A DNA stretch of 64,000 nucleotides from Bacteroidales bacterium UBA6192. Its GTDB lineage: Bacteria; Bacteroidota; Bacteroidia; Bacteroidales; F082. A program made the translations under genes and the position numbers. The notes below the pieces were generated by a model. The model was not told the origin of the DNA and did no database searches. It was given only the letters and a program-made list of their open reading frames with translations. Below, in pieces: positions 1 to 9,001 of the stretch; the stretch's first letter is position 1; each line of letters starts with the position of its first letter. The DNA lies in contig DITE01000023.1 of NCBI GenBank assembly GCA_002422725.1, positions 1-64,000 on the forward strand, given 5' to 3'.

Positions 1-881
1 CCATCAGGGGTTTGTTCGATAAAACGGATCATAACACCACTGTCGAGGTTTTGTCCATCGAACAGTCCGAAAACACCTGAATAGTAATTCCTGTCGTATT
101 GTTCTGCTTCATGAATAATTTCGACTGTTCGTTTTTTTGGGGCTCCGGTGATTGAGCCGGCCGGCAACAGTCTGGTTAAAATGTTTCCGATGGTTTCATG
201 ATAGTTCTCTGGCAGATGTCCACTGATCAGCGAACTGGTTTGCAATAATTTTCCTTTAGAAGTGATGATTTCCTCGAGGTAGCGGAAACGCTCCACCTTT
301 ATGCCTTCGGCTACCATATTCAGGTCGTTGCGGATCAGGTCGACAATGGTATAATGTTCAGCAATCTCTTTTGGGTTTTCAATAAGTAGTGCTGCTGCAT
401 CGGGCAGTGTAGCATCGATGGTGCCTTTCATGGGAAAGGAGAATATTCGGCCATTGTCAATTTTCACGAAGGGTTCGGGCGAAAACACCGTGAACAAATT
501 GTTTATCCAGAGTTTGTATTTTGCCTGACTCAGATAGAAAATCTCTTTCAGATTCAGGTTAGTCGTGATGGTAACCGGCATGGTGAGGTTAAGCAGGTAC
601 GAATCGCCACGCCGGAGATGATGCATAACCTTATTGAAAGCTTGCTCAAAGCGTTTAATTTCGGGGGGGTCTATGTCAAAACAAATCTTATTCCGGTCAG
701 GAACCAGGGCCTCGGGCATGTTATGCTGTCCGTTTAGTGCAAACAGTATCTCAGTGGGTTTTATCATGCTGATTGGTAGCACAACAGGCTGCCTCATCAG
801 GTAATCAAACACAAATAGAAAAGGAACACGTTCTTTTCCTAATTGGTTCATTCGATCAGTGGCGAGCTCTAATGGAGTCAT
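1..881 (-). CDS. pabB: Aminodeoxychorismate synthase component I (partial, runs off left edge)
   Basis: This is a chorismate-binding enzyme, read from an ATG at 881 down to the window edge without a stop. About 293 residues are present and the C-terminus is missing. Visible family motifs are GDSYLLNLT in the first third, the near C-terminal GSITGAPK, the EAEQYDRNYYSGVFG stretch and the MIRFIEQ strand. These are typical of PabB, which with a glutaminase partner makes 4-amino-4-deoxychorismate for folate. TrpE shares the fold, but the short N-terminus and the YLLNLT motif favour PabB. A TATCTTTG box (887-894, minus strand) lies just upstream of the start. The C-terminus and any fused lyase domain cannot be seen. 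Confidence 0.88.
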   Translation of the reverse strand, partial: MTPLELATDRMNQLGKERVPFLFVFDYLMRQPVVLPISMIKPTEILFALNGQHNMPEALVPDRNKICFDIDPPEIKRFEQAFNKVMHHLRRGDSYLLNLTMPVTITTNLNLKEIFYLSQAKYKLWINNLFTVFSPEPFVKIDNGRIFSFPMKGTIDATLPDAAALLIENPKEIAEHYTIVDLIRNDLNMVAEGIKVERFRYLEEIITSKGKLLQTSSLISGHLPENYHETIGNILTRLLPAGSITGAPKKRTVEIIHEAEQYDRNYYSGVFGLFDGQNLDSGVMIRFIEQTPD

Positions 882-886
882 GGAGG

Positions 887-919
887 CAAAGATAAGGAGG
901 AAATGGTCTGGGATGGCAA
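887..919 (-). promoter_or_regulatory. Bacteroidota-type promoter of pabB
   Basis: On the minus strand TATCTTTG (887-894) matches the TAnnTTTG -7 box, and a TTG (917-919) lies 22 nt upstream, slightly wider than the usual 19-21. The box is only 5 nt from the pabB ATG, so the leader would be very short. Confidence 0.4.
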
Positions 920-1053
920 CGTGTTTTGCCACCAATCAAAGTGAAGGGTTGAGCTTGCTACAAATATCGTCGGGAGATCAGATTTTGCAAAAGCACATCG
1001 CGACTACCTGCCTGTGTTCTGCTGATTGCACAACCGTTGTTATCAAAACAGAA

Positions 1054-1086
1054 AAAACCGGGCAACTGTGAAGATAGCCCGGTTTT
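1054..1086 (-). terminator. Rho-independent terminator downstream of the YceI gene
   Basis: A 10-bp perfect stem AAAACCGGGC / GCCCGGTTTT with a 13-nt loop is followed on the minus strand by a T-rich run. It lies about 50 bp past the stop of the minus-strand gene at 1138, which it would terminate. Confidence 0.8.
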
Positions 1087-1137
1087 AAGGAGAAAATTAA
1101 TGTATAACCAAAACTGTGGTTAAAACGAAATGTCGGC

Positions 1138-1695
1138 CTAATTGTTCAACAAGCTGAGCGAAACATCAACGGTTACTTCAATTTTTTCGGCAATGTTGCT
1201 GATAACCGCACGTGGAATTTTAATATCGTAGTCTGCTACGGCCACAAAAAAGACCGATTTCCCCTTGATTGTCCCATCCACAACTTCAAATGTGCCTTTT
1301 TCACTGATCTTTTTCGTTACCCCATGTATGGTCAGATCGCCTTCGATTTTGGCATCATACAGGCCGTTCCGGCTGATATCGAGTTCCGAAATATTGGTAA
1401 CTTTACCTACAAAAGTGGCATTCGGAAATTTATGCGATTCAACATAATTTTCGTTGAAATGTTCCTGCATTAACGCCTTTTCAAATTCGAAGGCTTTCAT
1501 CAACACCCTGAAGACGAAGTCGCCGCTTGCAAGGTCTAAAGCACTGTTAACCTGTTTGTTGATTGCCTCAATATTTTCTGTTGGGGCTTCTGAATAAAAA
1601 CGGATATTTCCGTTTTTGGTGATATATTTCTGTGCATGCACACTGATTCCGCTTAGCAGAACAAGGGAGATTAAAATGATTCTGATCTTTGTCAT
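1138..1695 (-). CDS. YceI-family periplasmic protein
   Basis: The 185-residue product has a signal peptide (hydrophobic residues 5-20, ending near VHAQ) and then a lipocalin-like YceI domain. Family hallmarks seen are an FxFRVLMKAFEFEKALMQEHFNENY helix-strand region, KFPNATFVGKV, DLTIHGVTK and VADYDIKIPRAVI. YceI domains bind long isoprenoid or fatty-acyl chains, but the ligand here is unknown. The gene lies 29 bp downstream of the OB-fold gene at 1725-2162 and is probably cotranscribed with it. A second YceI gene lies at 6017-6598, on the far side of the two-component pair. A strong terminator follows. Confidence 0.85.
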   Translation of the reverse strand: MTKIRIILISLVLLSGISVHAQKYITKNGNIRFYSEAPTENIEAINKQVNSALDLASGDFVFRVLMKAFEFEKALMQEHFNENYVESHKFPNATFVGKVTNISELDISRNGLYDAKIEGDLTIHGVTKKISEKGTFEVVDGTIKGKSVFFVAVADYDIKIPRAVISNIAEKIEVTVDVSLSLLNN

Positions 1696-1724
1696 AAGTT
1701 TAAATTTATTTGTTATTGTTTAGT

Positions 1725-2162
1725 TTAAAATTTCGTCAATGTGCCATGCTGAATGATCACATCCGTTTCGTTGTAGCCAACACAAAGGCCTTTAACGGTA
1801 ATCTGTTTGCCCACACTTAGTGCATCGCAGGCTTCGTTCTGTGATGCCATCATGCTGATTCTTACCCCTTCGTTTCCAAACATGCCTTCGCCCAGCACCA
1901 TGTAAACGATGCGGCTTTCGTCTGTGGCTTCAACCTCGTTCATTATGCCAGTTATCTCAATCAACTGACCATTAAATTGATTTGAAGTGGCCATTTCATC
2001 TTTTTTGAATGCGAAAAAAAGCTCTTCGGCCGAAACTACATATTTAGCTGTCTTTTTTTCGTAGTCGGGATGCGATTTGTTGTAAACAAACACATAGCCC
2101 ACAATCGCTCCTGCAACTCCAAGAGCTGCCAATATGCCAAGAATTTTCATCCATTTTTTCAT
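1725..2162 (-). CDS. Membrane-anchored OB-fold protein (tRNA_anti-like)
   Basis: The product has 145 residues from the ATG at 2162; an earlier in-frame start at 2201 would add an uncharged stretch ahead of MKKWMKILG and is less likely. One N-terminal membrane segment (about residues 5-24) is followed by a five-strand OB-like domain with phrases such as GQLIEITGIMNEV, VRISMMASQNEAC and ITVKGLCVGYN. That pattern resembles the tRNA_anti-like family seen in Bacteroidota. The function is unknown. Its position 29 bp before a YceI gene and just downstream of a LytTR regulator suggests an envelope role, but this is inference. Confidence 0.65.
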   Translation of the reverse strand: MKKWMKILGILAALGVAGAIVGYVFVYNKSHPDYEKKTAKYVVSAEELFFAFKKDEMATSNQFNGQLIEITGIMNEVEATDESRIVYMVLGEGMFGNEGVRISMMASQNEACDALSVGKQITVKGLCVGYNETDVIIQHGTLTKF

Positions 2163-2288
2163 GTCCGTGATTTTATTGGTTTCACGATGTAAAGTAAGCA
2201 CAAGAATGATCCTTGTTCAAAACCAAAAAGTTCAATGGGGAAAAATACCACTCCGAACAGGTAATAAGGCTTGCTGAATACATTTGAC

Positions 2289-3059
2289 TTAAACGGACTG
2301 ACCGTTCAGCCAGTCGCGAAACAGGGGCGATTTATCAGTACTTGAAATAGATTCTACCTCACAGGCAGGTTTAAGCAATACCTTTATTCTCGACTTGCTA
2401 TAAGTATAAAGTTTATCTATTGATTCGAAACTGATGATAAAGGCACGGTTGATTCTGAAAAAACGTTTTGAATCGAGCTGATATTCAAGTTGGTCGAGAC
2501 TTTGATCGAGTGGATACCGGTCACCGTTGCGTAATTTGGCAAAAACAATTTTCTCTGCAATGTAAAAATAAGCGATCTCTTCAACCGGAAAGCTTTTGAT
2601 TTGCTGACCAGTTTTAACCATCATCCTTTGGAGAAATCTGCTTTGATCAGGTTGCAACAGTGAAGCAAGCTTTGAATAATCTATCTGCATGCCGGATTTC
2701 CCCAAGCGGTTGAATTTTTCGAGGGCGGCTTGTAGTTCAGTGCGCTTCAGGGGTTTTAGCAGATAGTCAATACTGTTGACCTTAAATGCCCTGATCGCAT
2801 ATTCATCATAAGCGGTAGCAAAAATGACCGGAAATTCGATATTGAACCGGCTAAACAAGTCGAAAGCCGACCCATCGGCCAGGTGTATATCGAGCATCAT
2901 CAGGTCGGGAGCCTGGTTGGCTTTAAGCCAGTTTATTGTTTCGTCAACTGATTCGGTTATGCCGGCAATATGGATATTCTGATCCAGTTCCTGCAACATG
3001 ATGGCAAGCCTTTGTGCAGTGGCTTCTTCATCTTCAACAATAAGTATCCGGATTATCAT
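2289..3059 (-). CDS. LytTR-family response regulator
   Basis: The product has 256 residues. I chose the ATG at 3059; a TTG two codons earlier would also read through. The receiver domain occupies about residues 1-120, with the acidic pair E9/D10, phospho-acceptor D57 in LMMLDIHLADG and a conserved K in LLKPLKR. The C-terminal LytTR DNA-binding domain covers about 150-250 and contains the characteristic FFRINRAFIISFESI motif. The gene starts 6 bp after the stop of the sensor kinase at 3066-5966, so the two almost certainly form one signalling pair. Target promoters cannot be read, but the flanking YceI and OB-fold genes are candidates. Confidence 0.92.
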   Translation of the reverse strand: MIIRILIVEDEEATAQRLAIMLQELDQNIHIAGITESVDETINWLKANQAPDLMMLDIHLADGSAFDLFSRFNIEFPVIFATAYDEYAIRAFKVNSIDYLLKPLKRTELQAALEKFNRLGKSGMQIDYSKLASLLQPDQSRFLQRMMVKTGQQIKSFPVEEIAYFYIAEKIVFAKLRNGDRYPLDQSLDQLEYQLDSKRFFRINRAFIISFESIDKLYTYSKSRIKVLLKPACEVESISSTDKSPLFRDWLNGQSV

Positions 3060-3065
3060 GGTCAA

Positions 3066-5966
3066 TTAGTGGATAAGTGGTAGTTTAACAATGAATTTTT
3101 CCTGGGTTTTTTCCACCTCAATGCTCTTGCCTGCAAATATACGATAACGTTCGCTGATGTTTTTTAACCCAAGTCCGGTTGATGCTTCGGGTGATTTGCG
3201 CAACTGCAGATCGTTCGAAACAATGAGGTAATCCTTTTCATGATATATCCTGATTTGCAGGGGATTCTGACGGGTAATCAGATTGTGCTTCATTGCATTT
3301 TCGGCCAGCATCTGAAGGCTCATTGGGGGGATAAATGTTTGCAGAATTTCGTCAGCCAGGCTGATGTTGATGATTAAACTACTCCCATATCTTTTCTGTT
3401 GAAGAAATATATAGGTCTCGAGTAACCTGAGTTCTTCCTTTAATTGAATTAGTTGACTATCACGGTACTGTAATATGTTACGGAAATAATCTGATAATTT
3501 TCCGACATAATCGACTGCCTGTCCGCTATCGGTTTCAATCACCGACATCAGTGTGCTGAAGCTATTAAACAGAAAGTGTGGATTCACCTGATTTCGTAAT
3601 GATTGATACTCAAACTCAAGCTGTTTTTGTTTTTGTAGTTCTATCAGCCTGAGTTTTTCGATTCTTGCACGGATTAGCCAGAACAGAAAGGCAGCGATAA
3701 ATATGATTGATAAAAGGATAACCCACCATTGTTGAAAAAATGGTTTCCTGATGATGAAACGATAAACCTGTTCATCATCGGGATAGAATTTTTGATTCAG
3801 GCTGGCCTGAATATGCCAGGTGTATTCCTTTGGAGCAAGATTGGCGTATACTGCTTCGTTATTGCGCGTTTTTTGCCATAGCCCGTCAAGTCCATCGAGC
3901 TTGTGCCGGTAGGTGACATCTTCCGGAGCAGGGTACCAGATTCCTGTGAAGCGGTAAACGATCTGGTTTTGATGGCTTTGCAGACGTTTGTGTTGCTCAA
4001 TTGCGACAGGCGTCAGGTTTACAACCCATTCGTTGAGGTTCAGGATGGGTTTGCGGTTGGCAATACCGGAGATGTTTTTCAACCGAATGAAGCCATCCTG
4101 ACTTCCAACATAGCAATCGCCATTGCTGCTGCAATCTATGGCATTCAAATCGGGTTTGAGGTTCATGATGCCAAAGCTTTTGCAGGTTGACACAACTTCC
4201 AGGGTGTAGCTGTTGATCAGGTCGATTCCCTGATGACTCACTGCTAGCATATAGATTGAATTGGTTGCTGAAAGCGAGGTGATCTGCAGGGATGCAAGCC
4301 CCTCATCCAATCCAATATGTGATAAGGTGTCGTTGAGCAGCCGGTAAATTCCCTCTCCAGAAACAACAAACCAAATTCCTCCCTGTTGATCCTCAGCTAC
4401 TGAATACACCACTTTTTGATTCAGCTCAGGATGAATCAGACTATAATACCGATCTTTTTCGATATAGCCGGGTCCATTGCCATCGGTACCAAACCAAACC
4501 CTGTTTCGTGAATCGATAAAAACACTGTAAACATAATTATTGCCAGGGCCTTGCTGTTGTTCCGATTCAACGAAAACTACCTGATTCTGATCTGAAAGTT
4601 GTGCATGTGATGCCCCTCCCAGGGTGGCAAACCAAAGATCATTTTCTTTACCATCAATTCGCAGTACATTGTTGTTGGCCAGTCCTTTGGATTCGTTGAA
4701 CCATGTGTGAGCTTTGCCTGTTGGGTCAATTCTCAGCGCACCATGATCGTAGGTGCCTGCCCAGATATAGCCATAACTGTCTTCGAACAAACAGGTAAAG
4801 AACACCTTGTCATGTGCATTTTCTGACGACCAATTTTCGGCTTTTGTATCATTGCCGGCATTCATTGGCTTCCTGAACAGCCCCTGCTCTGTGCAAAACC
4901 AAAGGTGACCGCGGCTGTCGAGGAGCAGTGCATGGACTTCGGCCGGACTGATGCTCTCTTCAAAGGGCGGATAGTAAAACTCAATTTGTTTTCCGGCAGA
5001 ATAAACCAATTGTTCGTTGCCTGCTATCCAGATTCCGCCTAACTGACTATTTATCAATTTATTGATTCCCGTGTCAAAAGGTTTCCGGCTGAAATGTCTG
5101 ATGTTTTGTGAACTAATCGAATAGCAATACAAGCCATCAGCTGTTGTTCCGATCCACAAATCATCATCGAGCCGGCAAATCGAAGTCACAGGGTTTTGTG
5201 TTTTTTTTGGGTTTTCATCCACAACAAGGCGGTCTTCATCAACCAGATAATGGCAAACACTTCCGTTCAGAAATCCCATCCACAAGCGGTTTTGTTCGTC
5301 AATGGCCAGACTCATTACAATCAGATCGGGCATGCCGGCCAATTGAAGTTGTGAAAAAACAGGCTGTTCGTTTTCAAGGCGTATTTTTACCAGTCCGGCA
5401 TCAGTGCCGACCCAGATATTGCCAGAATAATCCATTTCGAGGTCGTAGAGATAATTATCAGGCAAATTGTTTGATTCGTTAAAATGCCTTAATTCACCGC
5501 TCGGGTTGATAAACATCAGGCCATCGCCATAGGTCGCAATCCAGATATTGTTGTTTTGGTCAACAAGCATATCAGTGATGGTTGCCGACAGATGACAAAG
5601 ACTGTCAAACGTATGGGGTTTTGCAGTCGGGGTTCTGAGTACAAGGCCTGTTGACAGACCGGCAAGTATCTGATTGTTTGAAACATGAATACTGGTTACT
5701 TCAACTTCAGCGAATGAATCAGGGAGGTGAATCGCCTGATAATTCATCCCATCGAAGCGGTAAACCGATCCACGTGCACCCACATACAGATAGGCTCTCG
5801 AATCCTCAAAGATGGAGCTGATACGCTTTGAATCAATATCATAGCCTGGTTCATACACTTTGTTGTAAAGTTTTTGTGCTTTGCCCTGCCCAAAAAGGAA
5901 GAATAGGAGAATTGAAGCAATGAATATGACCTTTGACCGGAAAAGGGTATGATTGAATTTTCTCAA
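3066..5966 (-). CDS. LytS-type sensor histidine kinase with propeller repeats and Y_Y_Y domain
   Basis: The product has 966 residues. The start is a TTG at 5966, the only codon that gives a clean signal peptide (residues 1-30, ending GKAQ). About 600 residues of Reg_prop beta-propeller repeats follow, with many copies of the form D..G.(I/L)W.GT.GDGL. A Y_Y_Y domain lies at about 640-725 and one membrane segment at about 735-757. The cytoplasmic His_kinase domain contains NPHFLFNSF with the phospho-acceptor H797, then a HATPase domain with MLAENAMKHN and GLGLKNISERY. This layout resembles hybrid two-component systems that sense glycans or periplasmic ligands, but here the regulator is a separate LytTR protein directly downstream. 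No HTH is fused. Confidence 0.93.
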   Translation of the reverse strand: MRKFNHTLFRSKVIFIASILLFFLFGQGKAQKLYNKVYEPGYDIDSKRISSIFEDSRAYLYVGARGSVYRFDGMNYQAIHLPDSFAEVEVTSIHVSNNQILAGLSTGLVLRTPTAKPHTFDSLCHLSATITDMLVDQNNNIWIATYGDGLMFINPSGELRHFNESNNLPDNYLYDLEMDYSGNIWVGTDAGLVKIRLENEQPVFSQLQLAGMPDLIVMSLAIDEQNRLWMGFLNGSVCHYLVDEDRLVVDENPKKTQNPVTSICRLDDDLWIGTTADGLYCYSISSQNIRHFSRKPFDTGINKLINSQLGGIWIAGNEQLVYSAGKQIEFYYPPFEESISPAEVHALLLDSRGHLWFCTEQGLFRKPMNAGNDTKAENWSSENAHDKVFFTCLFEDSYGYIWAGTYDHGALRIDPTGKAHTWFNESKGLANNNVLRIDGKENDLWFATLGGASHAQLSDQNQVVFVESEQQQGPGNNYVYSVFIDSRNRVWFGTDGNGPGYIEKDRYYSLIHPELNQKVVYSVAEDQQGGIWFVVSGEGIYRLLNDTLSHIGLDEGLASLQITSLSATNSIYMLAVSHQGIDLINSYTLEVVSTCKSFGIMNLKPDLNAIDCSSNGDCYVGSQDGFIRLKNISGIANRKPILNLNEWVVNLTPVAIEQHKRLQSHQNQIVYRFTGIWYPAPEDVTYRHKLDGLDGLWQKTRNNEAVYANLAPKEYTWHIQASLNQKFYPDDEQVYRFIIRKPFFQQWWVILLSIIFIAAFLFWLIRARIEKLRLIELQKQKQLEFEYQSLRNQVNPHFLFNSFSTLMSVIETDSGQAVDYVGKLSDYFRNILQYRDSQLIQLKEELRLLETYIFLQQKRYGSSLIINISLADEILQTFIPPMSLQMLAENAMKHNLITRQNPLQIRIYHEKDYLIVSNDLQLRKSPEASTGLGLKNISERYRIFAGKSIEVEKTQEKFIVKLPLIH

Positions 5967-5986
5967 AGTTGATCAGATTTCAGCAA

Positions 5987-5994
5987 CAAAAGTA
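5987..5994 (-). promoter_or_regulatory. -7 box of the sensor kinase gene
   Basis: TACTTTTG on the minus strand matches TAnnTTTG, 20 nt upstream of the TTG start at 5966. No TTG was found at the usual -33 distance. Confidence 0.4.
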
Positions 5995-6016
5995 TGAAAA
6001 TGATCCGGCAAACAGT

Positions 6017-6598
6017 TTATTGGCCAACAGATTGATTGGTATTGGGTTGCAAATTAGCCTTTACGGTTACTTTAATCTCGGTGGCGATTTTCTTGGAGAC
6101 TACTTTGGGAATTCTGATCTGATGATCTTCGAGCGGTATTGAAAACACTGCTTCAATATCGAGACTGTTTTCAGCGTATATGATTGTTGCAGTGATTATT
6201 CTTTCCTTTTTCTCACCATGAAGATCCAGTACTCCCTTGGCTCTGACCTGCTGTTTGGTACCCGAAACCCATATGAGCGGCTCGATGATTTTGCCCGTAA
6301 AAGTTGTTTTGGGAAACTTATTTGTTTCCAGGTAGTTTTCGTGAAAATGCTCCTGTTGCAATGGGCTGTTAAAGCCTTTGAAAGTTTGGTTAACCAGCAC
6401 AAAAACAAAAGTCTGCTTGCTGATATCAATTGCACCTTTAAGCGATTCCGACCCGGCCCTGATGATTTCAAGCGGAGCTTCCGACACAAAGTCAATCTTG
6501 CCTGTTTCGGTCAGAAATACACTGTTGCCCTGAGTCAGTGCAGTAAGATTGAGTATGCTGAATATCATTACAAAAACCAACTTCATCATCGGAATCAT
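6017..6598 (-). CDS. YceI-family protein (second copy)
   Basis: The 193-residue product has a signal peptide (hydrophobic residues 5-22) and a YceI domain. The shared features with the protein at 1138-1695 are QEHFHENYLETNKFPKTTF, a DLHGEKKER segment where the first copy has DLTIHGVTKK, and DHQIRIPKVV near the C-terminus. The ATG overlaps the stop of the upstream exo/endonuclease/phosphatase gene as ATGA, so the two are translationally coupled. The sensor kinase gene starts about 50 bp downstream on the same strand. Several Met codons follow closely (residues 1, 4 and 5), so the exact start is uncertain by a few residues. Confidence 0.83.
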   Translation of the reverse strand: MIPMMKLVFVMIFSILNLTALTQGNSVFLTETGKIDFVSEAPLEIIRAGSESLKGAIDISKQTFVFVLVNQTFKGFNSPLQQEHFHENYLETNKFPKTTFTGKIIEPLIWVSGTKQQVRAKGVLDLHGEKKERIITATIIYAENSLDIEAVFSIPLEDHQIRIPKVVSKKIATEIKVTVKANLQPNTNQSVGQ

Positions 6599-7650
6599 TT
6601 GAACGTAAAACGAATATGAACCGGATTATGGTCGCTACTTTCGAAGCCAAGGTCGATGGTTTCAACATCAAGCAATTGAATATTGGGCGATAGCATAAAA
6701 AAGTCGATTGTTGTGCTCCCACTTTCCCCTTTCACGTAAGCCAGATCAAGGTGCCTGTTTGTAGGAGCCTGATTGTCCAAGGCAAAATGCCAGTCGGCTG
6801 GCAAAAAATCAGTGGGTATGGCAACCACAGCAGCCACAAAACGATGTCCGGCATAGCCGGCTGTTGGCTCAAAGCCCGGGGGGTTCATATTCCAATCGCC
6901 ACCGGCCACAACATAGTTTCCGGCTTTGTAATCACTCAGCATCTTGTTACGGATCACGTCAAGCTCCTGCTGCATCAATTCCTGGTTATTTACAAAGGCT
7001 GAATTGTGTGTGTTGAACACCACCAGATCCCGGCCATTCGCCAGTGTATACCGGGTTTCGATAAAGCAACGATCGGGCAGAAATAATTTATCAGGCCAAG
7101 CTGAAATCTGTGGGTATGCAATACGCAAAGCAATTGATGGTGAATACCTCGAAAAAGTCATCATCCCCGCATTGACGCTTCCCATGGGCGAAAGCAGGGG
7201 AACGGGCACATAAGGAACATTATAATTGGTCACTTTTACAGCAGTGTACTGACTAAGTTGATCAGCCAGTAATTTTGCCTGATCAGTTTTGTAGGATCTT
7301 TTGGCTTTGAAATCGACTTCCTGCAACAGGAAAAAATCTGTTTCGTTTTTACTTTTCAAAAATTGCAAAATGTTGCCAAGCCATTTTTCAGAGTCTTCTT
7401 TAGGCGCACGCACTTTTTTGCCACCATCATAAAAGAAATCCATGTTTTGCCCAAGCCCGCCATATCCGATGTTCCAGCTCATCATGCTGATCGTATCCGG
7501 GATAACAAGTGTATTATTCAGGTTTTTCGGAACAGTTATATTTTCCATTTCGGTTGGTTTGAAATCGGTGGCACTAATGTACACCATAAAGATGATGAAT
7601 AAATCCAGAGGAATGAGAAGTAGCAATAAGGCACGCAGGGTTTTCTTCAT
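6595..7650 (-). CDS. Endonuclease/exonuclease/phosphatase (EEP) family protein
   Basis: The product has 351 residues with one N-terminal membrane segment (about 8-26) that anchors the domain outside the cytoplasm. EEP-fold motifs are present: MSWNIGYGG near residue 58, LLQEVD (metal-binding Glu), VVFNTHNSAF, VVAGGDWNMNP (the D.N pair) and the C-terminal SSDHNPV with the catalytic Asp-His. The substrate is unknown; the fold covers nucleases, phosphodiesterases and phospholipase-like enzymes. The stop overlaps the start of the downstream YceI gene, which suggests a shared envelope role. Confidence 0.85.
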   Translation of the reverse strand: MKKTLRALLLLLIPLDLFIIFMVYISATDFKPTEMENITVPKNLNNTLVIPDTISMMSWNIGYGGLGQNMDFFYDGGKKVRAPKEDSEKWLGNILQFLKSKNETDFFLLQEVDFKAKRSYKTDQAKLLADQLSQYTAVKVTNYNVPYVPVPLLSPMGSVNAGMMTFSRYSPSIALRIAYPQISAWPDKLFLPDRCFIETRYTLANGRDLVVFNTHNSAFVNNQELMQQELDVIRNKMLSDYKAGNYVVAGGDWNMNPPGFEPTAGYAGHRFVAAVVAIPTDFLPADWHFALDNQAPTNRHLDLAYVKGESGSTTIDFFMLSPNIQLLDVETIDLGFESSDHNPVHIRFTFK

Positions 7651-7815
7651 TTGTCAAAGTGGGTATGAATCAGGGGATAAAAGTACGAAAATCAATATCA
7701 GAAACCCTGTGAGGTTTAAAAATGCTTGTTATCTTGCATGAATTAACAATTTTTATCAGGCTAAGCGTTTAGTTCCTTGAAACTTCGTTTTATTTTCGCT
7801 GAATAAACCACATCA

Positions 7816-8433
7816 TTGCGCAACCGGATAATCATACTCCTCTTATTCATGCCTTTTTTGCTCCCGGCTCAGGAAAAAGTCTGGATTGAGGGTAGGGTGA
7901 AATCGTCTGACAGCCTGATTAATTTGCAGAATGTTCACGTAATCAGTAAACTGGCAAGAAGTGGAACCATAACCGATGATGATGGACGATTCTGGCTGAG
8001 GGGATATCCCACCGATACACTGCTGTTTAGTTCGATTGGTTTTCGGAGGAAGATTGTTGGTTTTTCGCAAGCTCAAATCAGTTCGGAGGGAGTTTTTGAA
8101 GTATTGATGGCAAAGGATACAGTGAAAATGGAAGAAGTGGTTGTAAGGGCTTTTTACGACTGGGACACATTTAAGTATCTGTTTGTCAACATGACTACCA
8201 TTAAGCCCACCGAACTTGAACGATTGAATGAAGAACTCGAAACATCGCTTATGTATGTGCGCCCGGCACCTTTTACCATCAAAGGGCCTATTCAGGCTTT
8301 ATACGATGTATTCAATGATATGGCCAGGTTGCAGCGCAGGCTCGAGCGCAACAGGAAGTGGTACAACAAGCAGATGATCCGTGAAGGCCGCATTCAGGAC
8401 ACCATTCCAGAAAAGCCTGATCACATAAAATGA
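7816..8433 (+). CDS. Secreted carboxypeptidase-regulatory-like domain protein
   Basis: The product has 205 residues. The start is a TTG at 7816, which gives a normal signal peptide MRNRIIILLLF...LPAQ; the first ATG, 12 codons in, would cut that peptide in half. A CarboxypepD_reg-like beta-sandwich follows at about residues 22-105, with IEGRVKSSDS, TITDDDGRFWL, DTLLFSSIGF and KMEEVVVRA. This domain is best known as the plug-side extension of SusC/TonB receptors, but no barrel follows here. The basic C-terminal half matches no family I know. The function is unknown. The gene stands alone and converges on the MscS gene 38 bp away. Confidence 0.72.
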   Translation: MRNRIIILLLFMPFLLPAQEKVWIEGRVKSSDSLINLQNVHVISKLARSGTITDDDGRFWLRGYPTDTLLFSSIGFRRKIVGFSQAQISSEGVFEVLMAKDTVKMEEVVVRAFYDWDTFKYLFVNMTTIKPTELERLNEELETSLMYVRPAPFTIKGPIQALYDVFNDMARLQRRLERNRKWYNKQMIREGRIQDTIPEKPDHIK

Positions 8434-8471
8434 AATCTGTTTTTTTTTCGAATAGCCGCTAATCCCCGGAC

Positions 8472-8978
8472 TTATTCCTTTGGGTCATCTTCCAGCAATG
8501 ATATGGTTTTTTGCAAAATGACCGTGTTTGGTATCGACACTAGCTGGTTGTCGTGTGTACGTATATACATGAAAAACAAGGAAATGTTTTCAACTACACC
8601 TTCAATGGGATAGTCTTTGTCCAGTATACGGATGTGTCCTCCAATGCGGATGGGATGGTTAAAGAAAAGGATCAGACTCGACGTGATGTTGGAAAGTATG
8701 GACCATTGAGCAAAAAATCCAATACCCAGAATGGTTAAAGCTGAAGTGATAAACAGGATTACCTGTTGGGAATCGACTCCCCAGATAGCTATTGCCACAA
8801 CGAATCCAACCATAATGATAAAGAAGTTAATGATTTTGGATATGATCCTTTTGCGTTCGAGAGCAAAATGAAACTTGTTCATGAATTTATTCACTATGCT
8901 GCGCAACAGTATTTTGGTTGAGGCAAGGGTGACAAGCATAATGATTGTTTGAAGCAGTTGGAGCTGAAATGGTTTCAT
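8472..8978 (-). CDS. Small MscS-family mechanosensitive channel protein
   Basis: The product has 168 residues. Three hydrophobic segments (about 8-25, 50-68 and 75-105) lead into the MscS pore-lining and beta-domain region. The family signature is seen in LGIGFFAQWSILSNITSSLILFFNHPIRIGG, followed by GVVENISLFFMYIRTHDNQLVSIPN. It is shorter than E. coli MscS (286 residues) because the C-terminal alpha/beta vestibule domain is mostly missing. Such short forms occur in Bacteroidota, so this need not be a truncation. The likely role is osmotic release in the inner membrane. Confidence 0.85.
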   Translation of the reverse strand: MKPFQLQLLQTIIMLVTLASTKILLRSIVNKFMNKFHFALERKRIISKIINFFIIMVGFVVAIAIWGVDSQQVILFITSALTILGIGFFAQWSILSNITSSLILFFNHPIRIGGHIRILDKDYPIEGVVENISLFFMYIRTHDNQLVSIPNTVILQKTISLLEDDPKE

Positions 8979-9001
8979 AATGGGTTTGGGTTAATTGGAT
9001 T

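Noticed and set aside
859..1071. A 70-codon plus-strand frame overlapping the pabB start
   Set aside because: It overlaps the pabB promoter and start on the other strand and a terminator at its end, and has no recognisable motif.
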